A stretch of DNA of 48,165 nucleotides from Avimonoglobus sp965151315 (lineage in GTDB: Bacteria > Bacillota > Clostridia > UBA1381): assembly GCA_965151315.1 (NCBI GenBank), contig CBCTZG010000011.1, forward strand, positions 1-48,165. Direction: 5' to 3'. Shown in pieces: positions 37,007 to 45,235 of the stretch. The translations under genes and the position numbers were made by a program. The notes beneath the pieces were generated by a model that made no database searches, had not been told where the DNA came from, and saw only the letters and a list, made by a program, of their open reading frames with translations. Positions within the stretch are counted from its first letter, which is position 1. Every line of letters begins with the position of its first letter.

Positions 37007-37450
37007 TTAAGACAACATTTGTCTGGCAATTTCATTGATCACCTTGCCGTCAGCTCTGCCCTTTGTTTTGGGCATCACAGCGGCCATAATTTTTCCCATG
37101 TCTTTCACCGTAGAAGCGCCAGTATCCTGGATGGCCTGTTGAACAATAGCTTCTAGTTCTTCCCGGGTCAGCTGCTGGGGAAGGTATTCCATCAAAACAT
37201 CCATTTCTGCCTTTAGCTCGGCGATTAGATCATCACGTCCACTTTTTTCATAGTCGGGCAGGGAATCTCTTCGTTGTTTTAACTGTTTGGCAATGACATC
37301 TAAAACACCGTCGTCGTCTAAAGTGATCTTTTGATCCTTTTCGAGCTGCAAAACCCCGGCACGGATCATCTGCACCGTATTTTTGCGGACGGTATCTTTA
37401 TTTTTCATTGCTGATTTCAAATCGTCAGCTAATTTTTCCTTGAGCGACAT
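37007..37450 (-). CDS. yqeY: GatB/YqeY domain protein
   Basis: A 147-aa soluble protein of the YqeY family, full length. It has the helical N-terminus (MSLKEKLADDLKSAMKNKD), the RRDSLPDYEKSGRDDL motif, YLPQQLT, and the C-terminal GKIMAAVMPKTKGRADGK helix. The family shares the tail domain of GatB, the tRNA amidotransferase subunit, and is thought to interact with tRNA. Its exact role is not established. It starts 32 bases after rpsU, the conserved rpsU-yqeY pairing of Firmicutes. Confidence 0.95.
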   Translation of the reverse strand: MSLKEKLADDLKSAMKNKDTVRKNTVQMIRAGVLQLEKDQKITLDDDGVLDVIAKQLKQRRDSLPDYEKSGRDDLIAELKAEMDVLMEYLPQQLTREELEAIVQQAIQDTGASTVKDMGKIMAAVMPKTKGRADGKVINEIARQMLS

Positions 37451-37482
37451 TGCTGTATCTCCTTAGCTAAGCGTCAACACAA

Positions 37483-37659
37483 TTACTTAAACTTTCTTTT
37501 CCGCGCCGCTTCAGATTTTTTCTTCCGCTTTACGCTGGGTTTCTCATAATGCTCACGTTTCCTGATCTCGGACATTACACCCGATTTCGCGCATTGCCGC
37601 TTAAATCTGCGGAGCGCGCTGTCTAACGACTCATTATCCTTAACTCGAATTTCAGACAC
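37483..37659 (-). CDS. rpsU: 30S ribosomal protein bS21
   Basis: A 58-aa ribosomal protein of normal length. It starts at GTG 37659 with GGAGGG upstream and begins (M)SEIRVKDNESLDSALRRFK. The basic C-terminal tail VKRKKKSEAARKRKFK is typical of Firmicutes. bS21 binds the small subunit near the anti-Shine-Dalgarno region. It forms an operon with yqeY. Confidence 0.96.
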   Translation of the reverse strand: MSEIRVKDNESLDSALRRFKRQCAKSGVMSEIRKREHYEKPSVKRKKKSEAARKRKFK

Positions 37660-37739
37660 TGTATTTCCCCTCCCTCCGGCTGATCAGTTCTCCGGATGTT
37701 TGACGGAGCTACAGACAAGCTATAGCTGCCACATTCCTT

Positions 37740-37769
37740 ATTATACCTCATTTTGCATATAAATGTCAA
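37740..37769 (-). promoter_or_regulatory. sigma-A promoter of rpsU-yqeY
   Basis: On the minus strand TTGACA (37769-37764), an 18-base spacer and TATAAT (37745-37740). It leaves a leader of about 75 nt before rpsU. Confidence 0.85.
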
Positions 37770-37803
37770 TAGTTTCTCAAAAAAAATTGAAATTACCTAC
37801 AAA

Positions 37804-38145
37804 TCAGCCCGCGGGCCAGCCAAAGGCCCGTCCTCCGGTCAGGTGAAAGTGCAGATGGCCAACGGTCTGGCCGCCGTCCTGACCGCAGTTGTTCACCACC
37901 CGGTAGCCCTGCTCCGCAAAGCCCAGGCTTTCGGCAATTTTCGGGATCACTTCAAAAATCCGGGCTATATACCGGCTGTTCTGTGCGTTGATCTCATTGG
38001 TTGAGACGATATGGGCCTTGGGCACAATAACTACATGGAAGGGCGCCTGGGGCTCGATGTCATAAAACGCAAATACCAGTTCATCCTCGTAGACCGTTTT
38101 CGACGGGATCTCTCCAGCGATAATTTTACAGAATAAACAATCCAT
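37804..38145 (-). CDS. HIT family nucleotide-binding protein (HinT-like)
   Basis: A 113-aa histidine-triad hydrolase. It has CLFCKIIAGEIPS at the start (a Cys pair that often binds zinc), YEDELVFAFYDI, APFHVVIVPKAHI, and the catalytic HLHFHLTGG near residues 96-104. It hydrolyses AMP-linked phosphoramidates or related nucleotides. It is full length and lies 2 bases after the nth stop, so it is probably co-transcribed with nth. Confidence 0.95.
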   Translation of the reverse strand: MDCLFCKIIAGEIPSKTVYEDELVFAFYDIEPQAPFHVVIVPKAHIVSTNEINAQNSRYIARIFEVIPKIAESLGFAEQGYRVVNNCGQDGGQTVGHLHFHLTGGRAFGWPAG

Positions 38146-38147
38146 CC

Positions 38148-38789
38148 TTATTTTCCTCCTTTTATGCCTGTTTTATTACAATATTCCTGAATTTCACATT
38201 GTCCGCACTGGGGATTCCGGGCATTGCAAACCATCCGGCCGTGATGGACCAAGTGATGGCAGAACCGGAGCTGGTAATCCTCGGGCACAATTTTTTTCAG
38301 CGCGAACTCAATTTTTACCGGATCTTTTTCGCTGACCAGGCCGATCCGGTTCGAAAGCCGGATACAGTGGGTGTCTACCACGATGGCAGGCTTTTTAAAA
38401 ATGTCGCCTAGCACAAGGTTGGCGGTTTTGCGGCCTGTCCCCGGCAGGGTGAGCAGATCCTCCATAGTATCCGGCACCTGGCCGCCGTAAACATCCACCA
38501 GCCGCCGGCAGCAGGCAATAATATTTTTCGATTTATTTTTATAAAAGCCCGCAGACCGGATATAGCCCTGGAGCTCCAGAATATCTGCCTGGGCAAAGTC
38601 CTCCGCGGTTTTGTACCGTTTAAACAAAGCCTCGGTCACGATATTGACCCGGGCGTCGGTGCACTGGGCTGAGAGCTGGGTGGCGATCAGCATCTGCAGG
38701 GGGGTTTCATAATTCAGTGTGCACTGCACGTCAGGATAGATCCGGTCAAATACCGTTCGGATGTGCCGCACTTTTTCCGTTTTCCGCAT
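38148..38789 (-). CDS. nth: endonuclease III
   Basis: A 213-aa DNA glycosylase/AP lyase for oxidised pyrimidines in base-excision repair. ATG 38789 is chosen because AAAGGAGG lies eight bases upstream. An in-frame GTG further up overlaps that site. The helix-hairpin-helix is LPGTGRKTANLVL (about 110-122), the catalytic Lys lies in the same motif, and the catalytic Asp is in VVDTHCIRLSNR. The C-terminal 4Fe-4S cluster motif C-x6-C-x2-C-x5-C is intact (CNARNPQCGQCEIQEYC). Confidence 0.97.
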   Translation of the reverse strand: MRKTEKVRHIRTVFDRIYPDVQCTLNYETPLQMLIATQLSAQCTDARVNIVTEALFKRYKTAEDFAQADILELQGYIRSAGFYKNKSKNIIACCRRLVDVYGGQVPDTMEDLLTLPGTGRKTANLVLGDIFKKPAIVVDTHCIRLSNRIGLVSEKDPVKIEFALKKIVPEDYQLRFCHHLVHHGRMVCNARNPQCGQCEIQEYCNKTGIKGGK

Positions 38790-38825
38790 CCTGAAAACCT
38801 CCTTTTGCACAAAGTTACGTTCTTA

Positions 38826-38854
38826 TTATACATTTTTTTTCACAAAAAAGCAAG
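38826..38854 (-). promoter_or_regulatory. sigma-A promoter of nth-HIT unit
   Basis: On the minus strand TTGCTT (38854-38849), a 17-base spacer and TATAAT (38831-38826). It is back to back with the glyA promoter. Confidence 0.75.
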
Positions 38855-38862
38855 TTTCCCCT

Positions 38863-38891
38863 TGCGATTTTTTATATTTCCATATATAATG
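38863..38891 (+). promoter_or_regulatory. sigma-A promoter of glyA
   Basis: TTGCGA (38863-38868), a 17-base spacer and TATAAT (38886-38891). It is about 30 bases upstream of the glyA start. No riboswitch is visible in the short leader. Confidence 0.8.
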
Positions 38892-38922
38892 AGAATATCA
38901 AAACTTACAGGAGGAAAAGGGA

Positions 38923-40164
38923 ATGTTTGAATTAGAAGAATTAAAGGGGTTTGACCCGGAGCTGCATGCGGCGATCCAGGGCGAGATTACCCGGCAGAGG
39001 AATAAAATCGAGCTGATCGCCTCAGAGAACTTTGTCTCGCCCCGGGTGATGGCGGCGATGGGGACGCCCCTGACCAATAAATACGCCGAGGGCTATCCTG
39101 GCAAGCGGTATTACGGCGGCTGCGAGTGGGTAGATGTGGCGGAAAATTTGGCCATTGAACGGGCCTGCAAAATTTTCGGCGCCAATTATGCCAATGTCCA
39201 GCCCCATTCCGGTGCACAGGCCAATATGGCCGTGTTTTTCGCGTTGCTGACGCCGGGGGATACTGTGCTTTCCATGAGTTTGGCCCATGGCGGGCATCTG
39301 AGCCATGGCAGCCCGGTGAATATGTCCGGGAAATATTTTAACATTGTACCCTATGGGGTGTCCGAAGGGGACAATACCATCGACTATGAGGAAGTCCGCC
39401 GGCTGGCCCTGGAAAACAAGCCAAAGCTGATTCTGGCGGGCGCTTCCGCATATCCGCGGAAAATTGATTTTGAAAAATTTGCGGAAATTGCGAAGGAAGT
39501 TGGCGCGTACCTGATGGTGGATATGGCCCATATCGCCGGCCTGGTGGCCGCCGGCCTGCACCAGAACCCAGTCCCCTATGCAGACGTAGTCACCACGACC
39601 ACCCACAAGACCCTCCGGGGGCCCAGGGGCGGCCTGATCCTGACCAGGGATGAAGAGATGGCCAAGCGGATCAATAAGGCGATTTTCCCGGGGATCCAGG
39701 GCGGCCCGTTGATGCATGTGATCGCGGCTAAGGCAGTCTGCTTCCAGGAGGCGCTGTCGGATGAATTCAAGGCGTACCAGACCCAGGTGGTGAAAAACGC
39801 GAAAGCGCTTTCAGAAGGCCTGCTGGCGGAGGGCTTCAGGCTGGTTTCCGGCGGTACGGACAACCATCTGATGCTCATTGATCTGACCGATATGGATGTG
39901 ACCGGCAAGGAAGCGGAGCATATGCTGGACGAAGTAGGGATTACAGTCAATAAAAACGCCATCCCCTTTGACACCAAGAGCCCGTTTATTACCAGCGGTG
40001 TGCGGATCGGTACCCCGGCTACCACCTCCAGAGGCTTTACGGAAGCGGATATGCAGGAGATCGCCAAGCTGATCAAGCTGACCATTACCGATTTTGACAA
40101 TACGCAGGACGAAGTCCGGACCCGGGTAAAGGCCCTTTGCGACAAGCATCCCCTATATGAATAA
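38923..40164 (+). CDS. glyA: serine hydroxymethyltransferase
   Basis: A 413-aa PLP enzyme that interconverts serine and glycine with tetrahydrofolate, the main source of one-carbon units. RNKIELIASENFVSP near the start, NKYAEGYPGKRYYGGCEWVD, VDMAHIAGLVA, and the PLP-binding Lys in THKTLRGPRGG (about residue 229) are all present. It is full length. ATG 38923 follows AGGAGGAAAAGG. It is followed by a strong terminator, so it is a single-gene unit. Confidence 0.98.
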   Translation: MFELEELKGFDPELHAAIQGEITRQRNKIELIASENFVSPRVMAAMGTPLTNKYAEGYPGKRYYGGCEWVDVAENLAIERACKIFGANYANVQPHSGAQANMAVFFALLTPGDTVLSMSLAHGGHLSHGSPVNMSGKYFNIVPYGVSEGDNTIDYEEVRRLALENKPKLILAGASAYPRKIDFEKFAEIAKEVGAYLMVDMAHIAGLVAAGLHQNPVPYADVVTTTTHKTLRGPRGGLILTRDEEMAKRINKAIFPGIQGGPLMHVIAAKAVCFQEALSDEFKAYQTQVVKNAKALSEGLLAEGFRLVSGGTDNHLMLIDLTDMDVTGKEAEHMLDEVGITVNKNAIPFDTKSPFITSGVRIGTPATTSRGFTEADMQEIAKLIKLTITDFDNTQDEVRTRVKALCDKHPLYE

Positions 40165-40167
40165 GCC

Positions 40168-40202
40168 AAAAATCCCCCTGTGATACACAGGGGGATTTTT
40201 TT
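40168..40202 (+). terminator. intrinsic terminator of glyA, bidirectional
   Basis: A 15-bp stem (40168-40182 with 40186-40200) and an ATA loop, flanked by an A-tract and a T-tract. It also serves the convergent VanW gene. Confidence 0.95.
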
Positions 40203-40209
40203 AGACCGG

Positions 40210-41973
40210 TTATTCCGCAGGGGTTTGCTCTGCCGCCGGTTCTGCCGGCGGGTTGTCCGCTGTTCCTGCAGGCGCTTGGGTGGGCGCTTGCGTCGCGGGA
40301 GGCGGCGTAGCCGGGGGCTGGGCGGGGGCCTGGGTTGCCGCCGGCTTTTGGGTCGGAGCCGATGTTTTGGCGGCAGGCGCCTGGGTCACCGCGTCAGACG
40401 AGGCCGCCGCGGCTTTCGTGCCAACAGTCACTTCCGTGGGCACCATTTTATAGGTACTCCGGGTAATTACCTTGGAGCTGACCACGTTGCCGTTTTCATA
40501 GACAGTTTTGGTTGTATCCACAACATATCCCGGCTTGCCGCTGGCAGTAACCTTTTTCGTGCCGGCAGGCATAGTGGGATCAGAAGTCTGCTTTACGGTG
40601 GGCTCTGTTGTGGAAACGATTTTGTGGGAAAGCTGTACAGTCCGTTCCACATCCCGCTGGGTACCGATGATGGATACGGACAACCGTCCGCCGCTGGTGC
40701 CGGCGGCCACTTTGACAGGATAATCCGTATTGTTTTTAAATTTAAAATCAATAGATCCATAAGCGAAGGTGGCGTCCTGACCTTTGGGGAGATAAGCCAC
40801 TGTTAGGGAGTGGTTCTGCCGGGAAACTACCTCTAAATCCGCGTACAGGACAGCGGAATACAGGGTGCTGCTGACCTGGCATACACCGCCGCCTACCCCC
40901 TGGGAAGATTTTCCGTTCTCATATACCGGCGCTACTTTAAAGCCATTGGCCAATGACGGATTCCCTAAAACTTCCGCATAGGAGAACACCTGCCCCGGAG
41001 CCAGCACTGTATCGTTGATCTTTGCTGCGGCAAGGGCCACGTTGGCCGCCCGGTTTGCTGCGGCCGTGGAGAAGGTGGTGGAATAGCTGGCCAGGGTGGC
41101 GTTGAACAGCTTGGACTGGAGCACCTCCGTTGTCCGAGCTGGCTCCGTAATGGTTACCGGCACGGCAGCGGCGGAACCGCTGTTGACCTTTTCTACCACA
41201 GCGTCCAGCAATGTCTTGTCCACATCACAGCCCACCACGCTCTGGGAAACGGTAACAGTGTTCCCGTTGTATTGATAATCCGCATCCTGGGGCGCTTTAT
41301 AGATCAGCGCGTAGGCGCTGTCCACTGTCAGCGGTCCCGGCTCGGTTTTCTCCAGGGTGACAGAAATATCGTCATAATTTTCCGCTGAAACGGCGGACAG
41401 AACCTCTTCCCGGGCTTTTTGGGTATCGTGGGACTGCCCTGGCTGTCCGGGGGTTATTGTGGCGACACTATTAGCTATAGTGACCTGGTGGTCTGTCATT
41501 TCACCGTTAGCCTGGGCGCCCAATTCATACAAGATCGCGTCCAAAGCAGCCTCGTCTGCCTGGGGGACTGCAGGGATACTTTGCTGTGTAAATAAAAGCT
41601 TTAAATGATCCCAGGAATCCTTGAAAATATTGCCGGATTTGCAAATGTTAAAGGCCCTTTGGGCTGTGGCCGCTGCGTCCAGCTCTAAGGTGATGTCCTG
41701 AGCGGGGACTTGTCTTGTAAAGCCGCTGTGTTTTAAGGTCAGGGTCACCCCGTCATATATGCCGGACCGATCTAAAGCCGCCTGGGCTTCATCTAAGGTC
41801 ATGCCGCCCAAGTCCTGGCCCTGGGCAAACACATTGCTGGCAATGACGTTATCCGGCGCGACCAGAGACAGAGACAAAAACGCGCCCAAAAGCAGTGCCA
41901 GAACACCGGCAATGATTATGAGGATCAGAATTTTTTTTCTGCCCCATTTTGTTGTTTTCATCGTTGCATCCAT
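40210..41973 (-). CDS. VanW/YoaR-type membrane-anchored wall protein with G5 domain
   Basis: A 587-aa protein with an N-terminal membrane anchor (about 14-37). Two PG_binding_4-like regions (about 50-280) follow. The VanW domain spans about 295-420 (PGQVFSYAEVLGNPSLANGF, GGGVCQVSSTLY). A G5-like domain lies at about 435-510. A low-complexity Pro/Ala/Gln/Thr tail of about 75 residues with repeated TQAPA/QAPA units ends the protein. VanW proteins are linked to the envelope and vancomycin clusters, and their activity is not established. ATG 41973 follows AAGGACGG. It lies 14 bases after the YkgJ-like gene and probably shares its promoter. Confidence 0.88.
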   Translation of the reverse strand: MDATMKTTKWGRKKILILIIIAGVLALLLGAFLSLSLVAPDNVIASNVFAQGQDLGGMTLDEAQAALDRSGIYDGVTLTLKHSGFTRQVPAQDITLELDAAATAQRAFNICKSGNIFKDSWDHLKLLFTQQSIPAVPQADEAALDAILYELGAQANGEMTDHQVTIANSVATITPGQPGQSHDTQKAREEVLSAVSAENYDDISVTLEKTEPGPLTVDSAYALIYKAPQDADYQYNGNTVTVSQSVVGCDVDKTLLDAVVEKVNSGSAAAVPVTITEPARTTEVLQSKLFNATLASYSTTFSTAAANRAANVALAAAKINDTVLAPGQVFSYAEVLGNPSLANGFKVAPVYENGKSSQGVGGGVCQVSSTLYSAVLYADLEVVSRQNHSLTVAYLPKGQDATFAYGSIDFKFKNNTDYPVKVAAGTSGGRLSVSIIGTQRDVERTVQLSHKIVSTTEPTVKQTSDPTMPAGTKKVTASGKPGYVVDTTKTVYENGNVVSSKVITRSTYKMVPTEVTVGTKAAAASSDAVTQAPAAKTSAPTQKPAATQAPAQPPATPPPATQAPTQAPAGTADNPPAEPAAEQTPAE

Positions 41974-41987
41974 GTATAGAACCGTCC

Positions 41988-42506
41988 TTATTTGAAAAAT
42001 TTCTGAAAATCATCTAAATATGCGGAGTACACCGGCATAAAAGCCTGGAATTCCCGGTTTTTCATCAGCAGGCTGAAGGCTTTATATATATTCCGGACAA
42101 ACCGGCTGTCATATTCGTCCAGCGCTAACCCGCGGGAAAGCGGGCAGACTGCCTGGGCCCGGGGATCCTGAATGATTTCCAGCCTGCCGTCTGTGCCTAA
42201 ATGGGGCGTCAGCGGAAAGATCCGGCAGGCCAGGGGTCGCTGGAACCGGTCGCACCGGCCGCTGCAAAAGGCGATGGAAAGCGTTTTTTTTTGATTATTA
42301 TATGTATATTCAAAATCCGTATCCGCGATCCGGACCCAATCTGGCTCTAAAAGGTCAAACACCTTCTTTTCACCGGGAAATAAATACATGCCGCAGTCTG
42401 TCCCCTGGCAGCATGCCCGGCCGCAGAGCCGGCCGCAGTCCGCCGGGATAGGGGTGACGGTGTCAAATAATTTATAGAGCTGCAGGTAAACGTAGGCTGT
42501 ATTCAT
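41988..42506 (-). CDS. YkgJ-type cysteine-cluster protein
   Basis: A 172-aa soluble protein. CGRLCGRACCQGTDCGMYL near residues 24-42 and CSGRCDRFQRPLACRIFPL (about 78-98) form the cysteine cluster typical of the YkgJ/CxxCxxCC family, thought to bind zinc or an iron-sulphur cluster. Its function is unknown. ATG 42506 follows AGGAGGAAGCC, a strong site. It is first in a two-gene unit with the VanW protein. Confidence 0.8.
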   Translation of the reverse strand: MNTAYVYLQLYKLFDTVTPIPADCGRLCGRACCQGTDCGMYLFPGEKKVFDLLEPDWVRIADTDFEYTYNNQKKTLSIAFCSGRCDRFQRPLACRIFPLTPHLGTDGRLEIIQDPRAQAVCPLSRGLALDEYDSRFVRNIYKAFSLLMKNREFQAFMPVYSAYLDDFQKFFK

Positions 42507-42539
42507 GGCTTCCTCCTGTCTTAGTACTGATACAGCCTT

Positions 42540-42568
42540 ATTCTATCACATGTATACGCTGAAAACAA
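42540..42568 (-). promoter_or_regulatory. sigma-A promoter of the ykgJ-vanW unit
   Basis: On the minus strand TTGTTT (42568-42563), a 17-base spacer and TAGAAT (42545-42540). Confidence 0.6.
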
Positions 42569-42673
42569 GATTTTTGTTGAAAATTTCGTACTAAAATTGT
42601 ATGCAAAACGCCGCCGCGATATTCGTCGTTTTTTGTTGAGTTTCCACGGATGAAAAAAATCTTGGGAAAATGC

Positions 42674-42702
42674 TTGACAAGGGACAAACTTTTTTGTATA
42701 AT
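42674..42702 (+). promoter_or_regulatory. consensus sigma-A promoter of rpmH operon
   Basis: TTGACA (42674-42679), exactly 17 bases, TATAAT (42697-42702): a perfect consensus, as expected for rpmH. The leader is about 70 nt. No DnaA boxes are seen, so this does not look like the replication origin. Confidence 0.95.
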
Positions 42703-42777
42703 AGGGATGGTGTCCAATTTTATGGAGACCGGGCCATAGATTGGAAAAATAATTTTGCTTGGGGAGGTGTCCTGAGG

Positions 42778-42912
42778 ATGCTGAGAACATACCAGCCGAA
42801 AAAGCGGCAGCGGAAAAAAGAGCACGGTTTCAGAAAAAGAATGAGAACTGCTTCCGGCAGAAAGATCATTGCAAGAAGAAGACAAAGAGGCAGAAAGAAA
42901 TTGTCAGCGTAA
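42778..42912 (+). CDS. rpmH: 50S ribosomal protein bL34
   Basis: A 44-aa ribosomal protein of canonical length, starting MLRTYQPKKRQRKKEHGFRK and ending RGRKKLSA. ATG 42778 has GGAGGT nine bases upstream. It is the first gene of the conserved rpmH-rnpA-yidD-yidC-jag order. Confidence 0.98.
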   Translation: MLRTYQPKKRQRKKEHGFRKRMRTASGRKIIARRRQRGRKKLSA

Positions 42913-42930
42913 GAATGAGGCGAGAAGTAA

Positions 42931-42961
42931 GGAGGCAAATCTTCGTACTTTTTGCCTTTTT
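42931..42961 (+). terminator. possible attenuator between rpmH and rnpA
   Basis: AGGCAAA (42933-42939) pairs with TTTGCCT (42951-42957), followed by TTTT. It is weak but placed to reduce readthrough, so that rpmH exceeds rnpA. This is inferred. Confidence 0.4.
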
Positions 42962-42991
42962 GAATTTTCGGATAAATTTGCGGAGTTGGGT

Positions 42992-43327
42992 ATGAAAGCT
43001 AAGGCCATGAAGCTCAATAAGGAGTTTAAACGAGTATACTACCGGGGGAAAAGCGTTGTGCGGCCATATGTGGTAGTTTACGTGCTGAAAAACCGGCGGG
43101 GGGAAAACCGCTTAGGGCTGACCTGCGGCAAGGCGGTGGGAAACGCCGTACGCAGAAACCGGGCCAAGCGGCTGATGCGGGAGAGCTTCCGCCTGCTGGA
43201 GCCGTGTCTCCGGGAGGGCTTTGACTTTGTACTTGTAGCCCGCAGCCGGACGGCGGGCGGATCGTTTCAGCAGGTGGACAAGGATCTGCGGGCCGCCATG
43301 GAGAGACTGGAGCTGCTTTTGCCGTGA
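42992..43327 (+). CDS. rnpA: ribonuclease P protein component
   Basis: A 111-aa basic protein that partners the catalytic RNA to trim tRNA 5' ends. MKAKAMKLNKEFKRVYYRGK opens it. The RNR signature is GNAVRRNRAKRLMRESFR (about 52-69). ATG 42992 has GGAG upstream. The frame stays open back into rpmH, but that stretch has no suitable start signal. Confidence 0.96.
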   Translation: MKAKAMKLNKEFKRVYYRGKSVVRPYVVVYVLKNRRGENRLGLTCGKAVGNAVRRNRAKRLMRESFRLLEPCLREGFDFVLVARSRTAGGSFQQVDKDLRAAMERLELLLP

Positions 43328-43536
43328 AAAATATTTTGATCCGGCTTGTCCGGTTTTACCAGAAAAATATCTCGCCGTTGAAGGGCGGGGCTTGCTGCCG
43401 GTTTATTCCCACTTGTTCGGAATACGCGGTGCAGGCGCTGGAAAAATATGGCGTCTGGAAGGGGAGTTATCTTGCCCTGCGCCGGCTGCTGCGTTGCCAT
43501 CCCTTTCACCAGGGCGGCTATGACCCGTTAGAATAG
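43324..43536 (+). CDS. yidD: membrane protein insertion efficiency factor
   Basis: A 70-aa protein. LVRFYQKNISPLKGGACCRF, PTCSEYAVQALE and CHPFHQGGYDP are the three YidD motifs. It assists YidC-mediated insertion. GTG 43324 overlaps the rnpA stop, so translation is coupled. Confidence 0.96.
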   Translation: MKNILIRLVRFYQKNISPLKGGACCRFIPTCSEYAVQALEKYGVWKGSYLALRRLLRCHPFHQGGYDPLE

Positions 43537-43553
43537 GAGAGAAAGAAAAAAGA

Positions 43554-44549
43554 ATGTTAGATTTATTAGAAATTATCGCGATCCCGTTGGGATTGATCAT
43601 CCGGCTGATCTATGAGCTGGTCAAAAATTATGGTTTATCCATTATCCTATTTACATTGATTATCAAGCTGATTATTTTCCCGTTGACCTTTAAGTCCCAA
43701 AAGGCCATGAAAAAGCAGCAGAAAATACAGCCGGTGCTGGCGGAACTGCAAAAAAAGTATGCCAACGACAAGGAAATGCTGCAGCGGAAAATGATGGAAC
43801 TGTATAAAGAAAACAATGTCAGCATGATGGGCGGCTGCCTGCCGCTGTTGATCCAGATGCCCATTCTGCTGGGCTTGTACCGGGTGATCCAAAGACCAAT
43901 TACCCATATCCTGGGCGTAGATCCCAAAGCCCCGGAAACAATCGGCAAGGTGGGGGAGATCATCCAGCGGATGAGTGTGGAGTGGCCCAACACATTTTCC
44001 AGATATGCAAGTTATTTGCCGGACAGGCTGGAGGATCTGCAGAAGCTGCTGCTTAACAACGAGCAGATCCGGCTTTCGAACTGGAGCACCCTGTTAAACG
44101 GGCCAAGCGACCCATGGTCTATCAATTTCAATTTTCTGGGCCTGGACTTAGCGGAGGTACCGTCCCAGGCGTTCAGCTATATCAGCGAGCTGTTTTCCGG
44201 GAATTTCGCGCACCTGAGTATCGTCCTGCTCCTGCTGATCCCGGTGATTGCTGTGCTGACCACATGGATGAGCATTAAACAGTCCCAGAAAATGTCGGGG
44301 CAGAATACGGCCGCAAACGGCGATAATCCGGCGGCCTCCATGTCGAAATCCATGAATATTATTATGCCCCTAATGACAGGCTTTTTCGCCTTTACCCTGC
44401 CTTCCGGGCTGGGGATCTACTGGATCGTATCGAATATATTCCAGATGGCGCAGCAATATTTCTTAAACCGATATTTTGATAATAAGGAGGATGATTTCGT
44501 TGTTAAACTTCCCGAGAAAAACAGAAAAAACGGCAAAAAGCGTAGCTGA
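43554..44549 (+). CDS. yidC: YidC/Oxa1 membrane protein insertase
   Basis: A 331-aa inner-membrane insertase. The first segment and LIIKLIIFPLTFKSQKAMKKQ lead into the cytoplasmic helical hairpin (about 55-90). GGCLPLLIQMPILLGLYRVI follows. A 100-residue extracytoplasmic insertion separates this from the late segments (IVLLLLIPVIAVLTTW and MPLMTGFFAFTLPSGLGIYW). A short lysine-rich tail is present. It lacks the lipobox of SpoIIIJ. The end overlaps the jag start region, giving coupled expression. Confidence 0.97.
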   Translation: MLDLLEIIAIPLGLIIRLIYELVKNYGLSIILFTLIIKLIIFPLTFKSQKAMKKQQKIQPVLAELQKKYANDKEMLQRKMMELYKENNVSMMGGCLPLLIQMPILLGLYRVIQRPITHILGVDPKAPETIGKVGEIIQRMSVEWPNTFSRYASYLPDRLEDLQKLLLNNEQIRLSNWSTLLNGPSDPWSINFNFLGLDLAEVPSQAFSYISELFSGNFAHLSIVLLLLIPVIAVLTTWMSIKQSQKMSGQNTAANGDNPAASMSKSMNIIMPLMTGFFAFTLPSGLGIYWIVSNIFQMAQQYFLNRYFDNKEDDFVVKLPEKNRKNGKKRS

Positions 44550-45213
44550 GGCCACGCAGCTTGCCTTAGAAGAGCTGGGCGTTGCCGAGAACGAGGCTGC
44601 AGTTACCGTATTGGATGAAGGGGCTAAGGGTTTTTTGGGCCTGGGCTCCAAGGAAGCCAAGGTCAGCGCGGAGCTGAAAAATCCCGCCGCCAGAGCGGCC
44701 AAAATATTTTTGGATGATATTTTCAAGGCTATGAACCTAGAGGTAAATGTGGATGTACAAGCGGAAACGGACAGCCTGCAGATCGAGCTGTCCGGAGAGC
44801 GGATGGGAATTGTCATCGGCAAACGGGGGGATACATTGGACGGGCTCCAGTATTTGACGTCCCTGATCGTGAATCACGAATCGGAAGACTACATAAAGGT
44901 TACCATAGATACAGAAAATTACCGGCAGAAGCGGGAGCAGGCGCTGATTGCCCTGGCCGGCAGGCTGGCAGACAAGGTCGCGAAAAGCGGCAGAAAGTAT
45001 ACGTTAGAGCCGATGAACCCCTATGAACGGCGGATTATCCATGCCAATCTGCAGTCCAACGAGGCGGTAACCACGTTCTCTGTCGGGGAGGAACCCTACC
45101 GCAAGGTGGTGATCGCGCCAAAAAACGCGAAGCCTTATACTGCGCGGAACCCCCGGCGCAGATACGGCGAATACCCGGATTACCGGAAGCCGGAAGAACC
45201 AATGGAAGAATAA
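44500..45213 (+). CDS. jag: Jag/KhpB RNA-binding protein
   Basis: A 237-aa RNA-binding protein. TTG 44500 is chosen because AAGGAGG (44484-44490) lies nine bases upstream. ATG 44491 abuts that site and is too close. An N-terminal Jag domain (about 1-50, with EKTAKSVAEATQLALEELGV and GFLGLGSKEA) is followed by a KH domain (about 95-150, VIGKRGDTLDGLQYLTSLI) and an R3H domain (about 165-205, MNPYERRIIHANLQ). KhpB with KhpA forms a Firmicutes RNA chaperone linked to cell division. It overlaps the yidC end. Confidence 0.95.
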   Translation: MLNFPRKTEKTAKSVAEATQLALEELGVAENEAAVTVLDEGAKGFLGLGSKEAKVSAELKNPAARAAKIFLDDIFKAMNLEVNVDVQAETDSLQIELSGERMGIVIGKRGDTLDGLQYLTSLIVNHESEDYIKVTIDTENYRQKREQALIALAGRLADKVAKSGRKYTLEPMNPYERRIIHANLQSNEAVTTFSVGEEPYRKVVIAPKNAKPYTARNPRRRYGEYPDYRKPEEPMEE

Positions 45214-45235
45214 TAGCTAAGGAGAGAAGCGCAAA

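Noticed and set aside
40210..40806. Gly/Arg-rich and Ala-rich plus-strand frames
   Set aside because: These are shadows of the Pro/Ala-rich tail of the VanW gene on the other strand.
42507..42673. Possible replication origin upstream of rpmH
   Set aside because: No TTATCCACA-like DnaA boxes or AT-rich unwinding repeats are seen, and dnaA is absent.
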